From: Opisthorchis felineus
Lineage: Eukaryota; Platyhelminthes; Trematoda; Opisthorchiida; Opisthorchiidae
Length of the DNA: 64,000 nucleotides
NCBI GenBank assembly: GCA_004794785.1
Contig: SJOL01009509.1
Coordinates: forward strand, 526,471 to 590,470
Reading direction: 5' to 3'
The number at the start of each line of letters is the position of its first letter. Position 1 is the stretch's first letter. The notes below the pieces were generated by a model. The model ran no database searches. It had not been told where the DNA came from and was given only the letters and a program-made list of their open reading frames with translations. Of this stretch, positions 55,401 to 64,000 are shown in pieces. Made by a program: the position numbers and the translations under genes.

Positions 55401-58400
55401 CGGAGCCGCAGAGAGACATCAATCAAGCCTCCAACTAAATGAAACACTTTCGAAAGAGACCACCCCCGAGGAGTAGCCACTGCACAAGAGAGTCTAAAGG
55501 AGGCACTTGCGCCAGAATTCCACAAGGTTTCATGGGTCTGGAGAGGCCAAACCCCGCCGCTCTAGAAATTTTACGAATTTATTCTACGACTTAACTCCCA
55601 AATGGAGCACTTAAACTCCGAAACTATGGGAAAATGGAGTGAAAAACCAAACATTCAATGGCAAGATGATAACCTGATTAGTTTGGGCTACTTGGTTGAG
55701 AATTTCGTGCATCCCTACAGTGTAAGAATGTTTCTTTGGTTGGAACATTCACTACCGGTGGAGATCAATGTCGTCCATTGTATCACTCCCTTTTTCGTGT
55801 CCTGATATCAAGTTCCTCCAGAAATTCTGACTATGTTAGACTATGTAAATGCTTACCGTCAGTCCCAGAAGCCTGTTGCATGAGCAACGCCCCAGCCTGA
55901 TCCCATTGCCACTCGAGTAGATCCTGCATTGTTGTGAGGGGTGATTGAGTAAAAGACTTCACCGCATCCGAGGCTTGCTCACCGGAGGGATGATCAGAAG
56001 GATGCGAGTCGTTGTAGGGTAAACGGATTCCACGCAATGGTAGCGGCCTTTGTGGCCAGATAAATGGTAGCTGGTTGACCCGTTCTACTCCAGAGCATGG
56101 AGGTGGAGTTGTATGGGAACTTGCAGGGGGCGTTGTATTCGGTTTTCTGTTTGCTACATAAACAGAAATCGATAAAAGATAAGGAAATAAGCGAACGAAA
56201 TAGTTAGTGAACGACGGTACGTGATAACTTGCGGACTGGATGTTAAATATCTAGTTGATTGATCGTAGGGACGCTTATATAAACCGGGGCATACAGTAAC
56301 CAAAACCCTCTCGAGAAATGAAGCCACAAGTTTCTTTATAGACACCACTCTCTATATTGCATGGGCGTAGATGCCTCCCTCTCAACTAGGATCGTATGTG
56401 CCATTATTCGAGGTGACTTCTCGCCTTAGCTCATGTTATGAAATTTGTCAAGAAATTTGGGCACTTGAGAACAGTCGGGTGCTACTCCAGACTACTCACA
56501 ATCCGCACGGATCGTACGTAACAAGCCTATTAGACTTGAATTTGAAGATATTATTTATGAGGCAAAAAGTGCTTAGTCCCGAAAACCACTCAACCAAACG
56601 TTTCATCCACGCTAGGATTCACTGGGTGGATACGGCAGAACAGATCGGTTTACCGCAGCGCCACAGGCGGCTTAGCACATTTGCGAGCATGGATAAAAGA
56701 GGATAAAGTAAATTCTTAGCTTAACCCATGTGATAAAACCATTACCTGTCTCTATAATCCCTCGAATTTCCTAGGAAGGAGAAGCTTTTTGATGGATGAA
56801 AGCGGAGCATATGATAGAATGAGCTGACCTATTGTCCCACTGCAATATTCCGACATTACAAACTCAATGGGGTTGTACGAGCCGAGTTTCGCGGTTGTTC
56901 GGTAGTTCTGTTGTGTAGTTCCACATATGTCTCCGGTACACTTTTATCCAGTCGTCCCAACACGGATAAGTGAGAACCGACCGTTTTAAATTATTAATCA
57001 TGGAGCGTAGTTGCACCTCATAACATCCCGACGTAAAGCTGTCACCTTGTCGTGGTGATAGAGCTTCTGTGCTGCGATGATCCTGCGGGCTACACTGGCT
57101 GGAACTCAGTTCCCAAAAATTCAACCATACCACGAAGGCCAAGGATGAGCAGCCTCACGAAGAACAGCGAGTCCCCCTACTGCGAGTAATCGTATTACGA
57201 GGCGGTCTGGAGGTAAAATCGTACTGTCCTCCGCGATAGGAGTGTGGGAACAGTAAGGCGTTCCCCCCCCCCAAGAGACCGGCATGCCTATATATATGGA
57301 AGCAGCGATGCAGCCTTTCCTGAGGAAGGACGAGTTAGAAAAGGTAGGCCCTAAAAACCGCACACTCTGATCGTCCAACGGTTGACCCTGACCGCCGGCG
57401 CATTATTCAATACGGTCGAAGTACTTTTATAACCAAAGAGTCCAGTGCTGCTCGAAAGGCAGTTGATGTGCGCAGCTGCACTAGGAGCGACAGTAATACT
57501 CACCCAATTGCGCACTGATGATGTCTCCTCGTATGGTGACGAAACGTTTGCAAGTCAATTGCCAGGCTCGGCGAACAGATCAACAGCGACCTGATCAACA
57601 ACCAATAAACTCACCCGATCTACCAATATTTCGACACATAACCAGTAATACCTTACTCCCTGCGTCCTCGGGCCAGACCAGCCCTTTACAACCATGTGGG
57701 TCAGACTATTGAGTAATTGGCTCAGGCAAAGATCCCCAGGAAAACGCTAACAACCGCTGTCTCACGGTTCAGACTTTTGAGTCGGAGGTTAGGGACAGGG
57801 CCCCCGAACAAAACCCGACATCTTCCCACTGTCTTGTGGGTCAGACTTTTGAGTCAAAGTCTCAAGGTTGGGTACCTCAACTAAACCCTATTCTTCGGCT
57901 TGGGCAACCGGGAAGTATCATTTGCCCTTGCAGCTCTTCGCTCACCGGCCCTCTCCCACACTCCAACCCCACCCATCGAATGATGCTGTACGGTCAACCC
58001 AGCTGCCAGTCTCCTAGCCATTGTTCCATATCTAAACCATCATCCAGAAAAATAAACCAAAATAATCACTTTCTAACCTCAAGAGACCCAATCCATGTTG
58101 CAGTCTTTAACGTCCGTACTCTACGCCAAATTGGGCAATTGGCGTCTATTGCTGAAACATTGCTTTCCCTATCTGTCAATGTATATTGTGTGGTCCCGAA
58201 CATGCATACAAGACCCCACTTCGGTCGTGCTCCTCAAGTCACTTAGGATGAAATCAGCTGTTCCACATTTCACCTTTCGGGTATCTGGTGACCCTGACGC
58301 AATGGCTCGTGGTATCTACGGTGTGGGAGTTGCACTCAGCCCCAAGGGTGAAAGCGCCTCACTGGACTGGATCTCAGTCGACAGTCGTCTTTGAGCTGTG

Positions 58401-61400
58401 CGGTTGTCTGGCCCAATTAAAATCAATGCAGGTCGATACGGTAAACGGTGTTTATTTGTCGTAGCGGCATACGCTCCAACAGACTGCAGTTCTGAGAGTG
58501 AGAAGGACGAGTTTTAGCAAGATCTGTCACGACTGTTTCGGTCGGCAAGAAGGACAGATATAGTAATCCTGGCGGGAGATATGAATGCCCAAGTTGGACG
58601 ACTAAGTCCGAAAGAAACACGATTGGGTGGTAGATTTGGAGTCGATATTCAGCATTCGGATAAGGGGGAGCGACTTCTTCAGTTGAGTGCAGATCATCAT
58701 CTGTTCCTGGCCAGTATGAACTTCGAACACAAACGCTCGCATCCAGTTACTTGGAAGCCAGTAACCGAAAGACAGTCACGGACTCAAATGGACCATGTGC
58801 CTGTCACTTACCGATTGAGAGCCTCAATTAAAGATTGTCGTTCCTTCTGGGGTAGAAAAATTGACTCCGATCATGCAATTATGCCACTTGGCTTTCCATC
58901 AGCATTACGTGTGCCAAAGCAGAGCAGTTGCATTCACCAACTCCGACAGGTTTCAGTAGCTCAAACGTATCGAGCTGACCTGGCTAGAAAGTTACTGGAA
59001 ACGCACAGTCATTCGGATGACGAAGACTGCTTGGAGGTTGAATGGAAGCAACTTAAGGAAGCTATGTTCTCAGCTTTCAAAACTGTGTGTCCAAGCCATC
59101 TGACTCGACTAAATGAACACTGGATATCTTCAAGATCAGCAGATCTTATTGCTGCCAGAAAGGCCATACCAACAACTAGCGACTGTGATGGCGCACGCAG
59201 ACCCTCAAACACCGGATAACCAGGAGCTTGATGAATGACAGAGAACGGTGGTGGAGTTCGAAGGCCCAGGGGATGAAGGTTTTGCTGCAGGCAACAGCCA
59301 CGCCCTATTTCAGCTGATTTGATCAACCGGTTAAAAGAAGACAAATATCAGCGAAACGATATGCGGAAAAGACTGAACGGCAATTCACTCACAAAATCGT
59401 CGTTTGAGCGATGGGTTGAGCACTTCAAAGAACAGTTCAGCTGGTCTTCTTCAATGCAACCTCTGGCAGAACCCAGCGGGCCTGAATCGAACATCAATAC
59501 CAGCCTGCCGTCAACAACAGAAATCCAGCGTGACATATCAATCTTCCAAAGCGATAAAACACCTGGCGCAGATGGTTTGTAACCCGTGCTCTTCAAAGAT
59601 GGCGAGGTCCTAGTGAACAGTCTGACAACCATATTTCAGAAGATTTGGAATGTTAGCCGAATGGAGCCCCCCGATCGTCATCCCAGTTTTCAAAAAAGGG
59701 CTCAAGAACGTCATGCGAAGATCATCGCGGTATCAGCCTGGTATCCGTCACACCTAAGGTGCTCTCTGGTATTATCTTGTGCAGGTTGATCGATCATCGG
59801 GATACACAGATTCGTGAGAACCAAGCTGGGTTTTGCCCTGGTCGAGGATGCATCGACCATATCTTTACCTTGAGACAAGCTCTCGAACAGCGCCACCCCT
59901 TCAAACTTCCCACGTTGTTCGTTTCTCTTGATCTGGCTCTGTCCATCATGAGAAACTTTGACAGTGTCTGGCGATTGAAAGTGCCCCTTCCAAATTTGTC
60001 CCTTATAAGGGTACTGTATGCGAACTCCTGTGGACGCGTACGAGTATACGGGACGCTTTCACCTGAGCTAACCACGTCCATTGGTGTAAGACAAGGCTGA
60101 CGACTCTCACCTTTCCTCTTCAACTTTGTTACTGATGTGCTGCTTGAAATTTCTCTGCCCGCCTCTGAAACCTCGGGAGTCGAAATGCTCCCGGGACACT
60201 CGCTCATAGATATTGAGTATGCGGACGATACTGCTCTCCGTGGTTCAGATCCTTCAAAAATGCAAACCATTTTAAATAACATAAATAAATCAGCCGCGCG
60301 ATTTGGCACGTGCTTCACACCTGCAAAGTGATGCTACGAGACCCGGTGGGACCAAACCCAAACCTCATTCTTGGAGACGAGCTAATCGACGTGATAGATA
60401 AATTTGTTTACCTGGGTACTTGTTTAAGTCCCGGTGGATTGGCTGGAAATCAGATTACTCTTCGAATCGGGAAAGCCAGGGCAGCTTTCGCCAACCTTCG
60501 GCACCTATGGCACCGATGTGACGTCAGTTTGTCTGTTAAGGGCAGAGTTTACACTGCGGCAGTGCAATCCACACCGCTTTATGGATCAGAAACGTGGCCT
60601 CTATGCGCGGAGGAAATACGGAAGATGTCAGTGTTTGACCATCGGTGTCCCTGAAGCATTCTTCGGGTGTGGTGGGAACATCGGATTAGTAATACTGAGG
60701 TACGCCACATGATCTTAGGAGGAACGAACTTCCTCGCGATAGATGAATTACTCACGCTTAGTGAGTTACGCTGGTTAGGACATGTACTCCGCATGCCAGA
60801 GGAAGGTCAGCCTCGCAGAGCTCTTTTCGCCCAACCCTGCGCTGAGTGGAAGCAACCAAGAGTTGGGCAGTGTGCGACCTGGCAACGAAGTATGAAAACA
60901 CTAACCAGTAAACCTAGTCGGGTCGACAACTACCGCCTGCCTGGATGGGGACCCCGGGACTCAACTCACCAATGGTTAATGACACTGACAGAAATGGCCC
61001 AATCGCGCAGTCAGTGGCGCGCTGGCATCAAAACTATCGCCTTCAATACGTAGCCACCCAATTTCCGAACTAAATGAACATGCCTTCGCTTCCAAGGCTT
61101 GGCTGCATGCCCCAAACTCTTCCACTCGAAACTGTAGCAGCTGGAACCAATGTGCCTACGGTACACGGTTTGTGGCTGATAAGTTGATTGAATGATTGTA
61201 GTCACACTTAATCCTCACTAGTTGAAGGAATACCAGTATGAAAGAGCACCGAAGTTAGGCCAGCAAGCACTCCTCCAGATTCCGATGAGGTTCCAGTCTC
61301 CGGAGAAACACCCTAAACTGCACTGTACTCAAGTATGATTTTACCCAGACGAATAACCACGAATCTATACAGCCATTAAAAAATACGGGAAAAGTTCACG

Positions 61401-63168
61401 TGCTTAGAATTCTGGGGAGCAAGCCGACGCATCTATGGCTTTTCGAATGTCTGAAACCTAGTTAACCTAGATGAACAGCGGCCCCATGTGCAAGCGTAGA
61501 AACACTATGTTACTTGCGGGTAAGTTTTGAGCCTACCTCCACGCTGCAGTAGACATCATCATCAAGCTAAACGTGTTCCCGATTTTAGGTCTGTTCGCCA
61601 ACCTTGACAGCTGGATTGCACAAATCTCGCCACCAATCAATGTGACACCGTCAGTGGGGGTGACGATGTTTTCACAACTCGTATCCAATCTCCAACGAGG
61701 CTATGTGGGAGTTACTTGTTGAGTGAAGAAGTTTCGGGATCGGATTTTCAAGTAGGTGGTCTTCTAAGTAGATTTCGGTACAACCTTTGTATACCATTGT
61801 ATGGCAAGGGATGGTAGTAGTGGTGGTTACTGAAGTGGACGGTAAAGTCAATATTGCAATACACTGGGCATTTGGAACCAGTGAATGACGATAGGCGTGG
61901 TTCAAGTCCCACACAAAAACTCACACTATTGCTACGATCATCTGAATGCACACCAAAAAGAAAAGTGACTGACTGACTGGTAGACCTGGTATAAGAGGAT
62001 ATCAGAAAAGCTCACCAGGACCTAATATGTCCTGGTGAAGAACAAAGACCAAGCAGCGACATGTACAAAAACGCAGAAATCTAGAACAGATCGACCACTT
62101 GCTTTAACGACGACCACACATGATTAACCCACCTTTGCTCGTGCCACTATGTCTTCGTTTTTGAGCCCCATCACATGGCTTCTTTCTAAAATGAAGTGGC
62201 AAAAGTAAGGTGGATAAATAAAACTACTTTTCCGACATGGCACACTTCACAGGGTTGCTGAAAATTCCTTGTTGGCACATTACCGGTTTCGCGCTATTTT
62301 TATTAAACGCTGAGTAGAATGTCAAAGTGAACAACTGACAATCTGAACGATACAGAAATGAAACCAGAGTTTAACAGTTTGTTTTCGATCGTGAATCCAA
62401 GAAATCCTCGATCAACGGAAGACAGTGCACTAATATCGCAAACGTACAGGCCAATAAATGAATTGAAGCGTACGGTCGATGTTTTCAGTATCTGAACAAC
62501 TAAGAACTCCGTGTTAGCATTTTGAATGACCACAGGCAAAGGAGACAGCTGCAGTTTTAAGCTAGGAACACATGACGAGAACCCCAATTAGCGATCCAGA
62601 TGCAACGATCCTGTCAAAAAGAGGAGATTTTGTCTCTCGCAGGGGTTGTATTGATTCGTGTTTAGTGGGAAATACCACAGTGAACCGCAGATAGTTTCCA
62701 ACTAAATGCGCAATAGGAAAACGGCCTCATGTTTTAATTGTTATCGAAAAGATCGAGGCAGTTGCGAAAACATCCTCTGAATAGGGGGTAGGTGAAGCTG
62801 CCCTACCATGCTGCAAACTTACGGTTCCTGCGGAGCTTTGATGACTTCTTTCGAGGATGGTTGGGCGGAAGTGTCTGATGAGGATCCGTCATATTTCATG
62901 TATGTTGGTGGTTCTGTCGATATCACGTCGTTCACTGTGTTTGGAGTGTCGACGACTTCCGACGCCGTAGTGCTAGGCGGGATACCTTCATCGTGAGTTG
63001 AAATGGGAGAGTACGGCGTATCACCTTTCACTGAGGTTGGAGTCGAAGTACACCTGATTTTGGTGCGAAGGCAGCCGGACACAGAAGAACTAACAACAGA
63101 AGCGCAGGAAATGATCGGAGAATTGACAGACTCGTAGTCCGGCTTGGGAAGCGACACGGGTGAGTCAA
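49004..63168 (-). CDS. MLLT10: AF10/AF17 (MLLT10/MLLT6)-like protein, C-terminal half (spliced, 5' part outside window)
   Basis: Chromatin protein family (human AF10 and AF17, fly Alhambra, worm ZFP-1) that reads histone H3 with PHD fingers and recruits the DOT1L H3K79 methyltransferase through a C-terminal octapeptide-motif/leucine-zipper (OM-LZ). Exons on the minus strand, in order: 63168-62823, 56153-55857, 53349-53035, 51475-50895, 49451-49004. The OM lies at the end of the second ([17 protein letters not shown]; human LLERQWSEGQQFLLEQ) and the LZ opens the third ([20 protein letters not shown]; human SLHQLQVENRRLEEQI). Phases agree from 56153 downward (1, 1, 0). The exon at 63168 leaves in phase 2, so at least one exon between 62822 and 56154 is not found. 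The PHD fingers should lie right of the window. AF10 and AF17 cannot be told apart from this part. The 3' end is unresolved: the last exon may use a GC donor. A LINE and two SINE-A copies sit in its introns. Confidence 0.72.
50546..50722 (-). mobile_element. SINE-A copy (minus)
   Basis: Full-length inverted copy: GTAACACCCTTTCGGTATCT, AAGCCTAGGGAGGAGCAGTC, GGGTTCGAACCACGGACCCT and AACCACTGAGCTATCCGAAG. It lies in an intron of the AF10-like gene, in the same sense as that gene. Confidence 0.88.
50895..51475 (-). CDS. MLLT10: AF10-like gene, long disordered exon
   Basis: Minus strand: acceptor CTGTTTTTTTCCAG, donor GTGAGT. 581 bases are open in the single frame demanded by the zipper exon (in 1, out 0). 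The peptide is rich in Ser, Pro, His, Gln and Thr ([35 protein letters not shown]) with a basic patch. There is no fold. It is comparable to the disordered tail after the zipper in AF10. Confidence 0.65.
53035..53349 (-). CDS. MLLT10: AF10-like gene, leucine-zipper exon
   Basis: The acceptor is CCCAAATCTCCTCAG and the donor GTACGT. The first 45 residues form an amphipathic coiled coil with Leu/Val in heptad positions ([19 protein letters not shown] then [17 protein letters not shown]), matching human HQLQVENRRLEEQIKNL...LLNAQLS. A Ser/Thr/Ala/Gln-rich tail follows, as in AF10. With the preceding exon it forms the DOT1L-binding unit. In and out phases are both 1. Confidence 0.78.
55195..55378 (-). 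mobile_element. SINE-A copy (minus)
   Basis: Inverted copy: AAAGCACGAGGATTGAGATC, AAAGCCTAGACAGGAACCGT, GAGTTCGGTCCACGGACTTC (B box damaged) and AACCACTGAGCCATCTCGAG. It lies in an AF10-like intron. Confidence 0.85.
55857..56153 (-). CDS. MLLT10: AF10-like gene, exon with the octapeptide motif
   Basis: The minus-strand acceptor is TTCTGTTTATGTAG and the donor GTAAGC. 297 bases open; it starts with a Pro/Thr-rich stretch ([16 protein letters not shown]) and ends with [18 protein letters not shown] followed by [11 protein letters not shown]. The latter is the conserved OM that precedes the zipper in AF10/AF17. It leaves in phase 1, fitting the zipper exon. Confidence 0.75.
57040..61200 (+). 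mobile_element. Non-LTR retrotransposon (LINE), near full length, inactivated
   Basis: The 5' end is near 57040 with the motif CACCTTGTCGTGGTGATAGA. The endonuclease begins near 58085 ([16 protein letters not shown]), has the GDMNAQVG block at about 58577-58600 and the DSDHAIM block at about 58866. Reverse transcriptase follows with DKTPGADGL (59560), [14 protein letters not shown] (59825), YADD at 60218-60229 and a C-terminal region with LYGSETWPL and WLGHVLRM, ending at the stop about 61053. The body is split by frameshifts and stops (for example near 58200, 58394, after GADGL at 59580, after VRQG near 60100, and near 60654). The architecture is endonuclease-reverse transcriptase with no visible target-site duplication. 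Clade not certain; RTE or CR1-like. It lies in an AF10-like intron, antisense to that gene. Confidence 0.85.
62823..63168 (-). CDS. MLLT10: AF10-like gene, Ser/Pro/Thr-rich exon
   Basis: The acceptor on the minus strand is CTTCTCTACCCTTAG and the donor GTAAGT; it is open for 346 bases. The peptide is low-complexity ([20 protein letters not shown], then Thr/Ser/Pro-rich to APQEP), the kind of disordered linker found between the PHD fingers and the OM-LZ of AF10. Assignment to this gene rests on strand, composition and position, not on homology. It enters in phase 1 and leaves in phase 2. Confidence 0.5.
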
Positions 63169-63382
63169 CTAAGGGTAGAGAAGGAAAAACGACCTGTTTG
63201 AAGCAACCGTGCACAAAAATGAAAAAAAACTGGCCAAGATTTACTAAAGTTGTATCTTTCGTTCATGAAACAGCTAGACAGCTAATCATACGACGAGACG
63301 AGCGTATGAAGGGGAGTTTAAAGAGGAGTAATGTCGGAACAAATGACTTCAACCCTTAGCCTTGTCTTCAGTCAGTTAACCT

Positions 63383-63525
63383 GGTAGAGCTCGAGAACCA
63401 GCTCCTAAGAAAATGCGCTATCTTCGGACCGAGGGTTCCGTGGTACGAATCCAGATAGTCGTTCGATTGACAACTTGAGATTTCACCTCTCTTCGGATCA
63501 CGTTGCAGTTACGCACTGAAGGAAT
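63383..63525 (+). mobile_element. SINE-A copy, strongly diverged (plus)
   Basis: CCTGGTAGAGCTCGAGAACC, GGGTTCCGTGGTACGAATCC and CTCTTCGGATCACGTTGCAG, then TTACGCACTGAAGGAATAAG, keep the order of the family with many changes. It is an old copy. Confidence 0.5.
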
Positions 63526-64000
63526 AAGACAGCTATACCATCTGCTCTGATTTGATCAGTCGACATGGAGTTACATACAATCCATGACAAAACTATGCGA
63601 ACACTGGCAACTCTTACGAACCGGCATGACTTCGTTATCCCATTCACTGGACGATACACTGAAATCTACCTCTAAATCGGACGATTCGGCAGATGCTCAG
63701 TGGTGGGAGAGAAAACTCTTGGCAGCTTACAACACGCGGATGTGAATGCGCCATCACTGTGAAAAGTCAGGCGTGTGCGAGACCATGGCATAAAACGAAA
63801 AGCTGGCTCTAGGCCAAACTGGTAATTCATTCAGGAAGCTATCAAGAGTCATTAGACTTTGACAAAACTCAAACGCACGGCGCTTCTACATTCTTGCAAG
63901 GCGTCTATCAGACCACCATACAGTAGAGGCATGAGCTCGAAATCTTAGGCGTTAGGCTTTTCCACCGAATTGACAAGTTGCCCCATGTCTGAGAGTTGGA

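Overview
This window is nuclear DNA from an animal, most probably a digenean fluke and possibly an opisthorchiid. The phylum call rests on the intron pattern (introns of about 37-51 bases beside introns of several kilobases), the tRNA-derived SINEs, the non-LTR and Ty3/gypsy retrotransposon debris, and a diverged 89-residue dynein light chain of a kind expanded in flukes. The species is inferred, not proven. All real genes are split into exons, so they were assembled by hand from similarity, GT-AG boundaries and reading-frame phase.

Four protein genes are supported. (1) Plus strand, 1-30710: a USP8-type ubiquitin hydrolase in sixteen exons. It lacks only about the first dozen residues, and its exons sum to exactly 791 codons including the stop. 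It has the USP8 dimerisation domain, a rhodanese domain, a Pro/Ser/Glu-rich linker and a complete C19 peptidase with Cys, His and Asp. (2) Plus strand, 32160-35802: a complete CTU1/NCS6 tRNA thiolase in twelve exons (335 residues). (3) Plus strand, 37045-40855: a complete two-exon LC8-type dynein light chain with an unusual cargo groove. (4) Minus strand, about 49004-63168: the C-terminal half of an AF10/AF17 (MLLT10/MLLT6) homologue, recognised by its octapeptide-motif/leucine-zipper region. Its PHD fingers would lie to the right of the window, and its 3' end near 48 kb is unresolved.

The rest is introns and intergenic DNA full of mobile-element remains. There is a nearly full-length but broken LINE (about 57.04-61.2 kb, plus strand) inside the AF10-like gene. 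A second, more decayed LINE copy (about 21.3-23.72 kb, minus strand) and a gypsy pol fragment (14107-15191, minus strand, next to an N gap) lie inside the USP8-like gene. At least ten copies of one tRNA-derived SINE (called SINE-A here) and six of a second (SINE-B) are scattered through the window, with two further interspersed repeat families (R1, and R2, which forms long foldbacks). Both LINEs and the gypsy fragment are antisense to their host gene. The 7.5 kb from 40.9 to 48.4 kb hold R1/R2 repeats and no gene I can support.

The genes are housekeeping and do not form one pathway: endosomal deubiquitination, wobble-uridine thiolation, dynein cargo binding and chromatin regulation. No CRISPR, bacterial operon or clearly new molecular system is visible. 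The most interesting points are the fluke AF10 OM-LZ module, the altered dynein light chain groove, the foldback repeat beside the gap, SINE tails abutting splice acceptors, and the microexon that carries the USP8 catalytic histidine.
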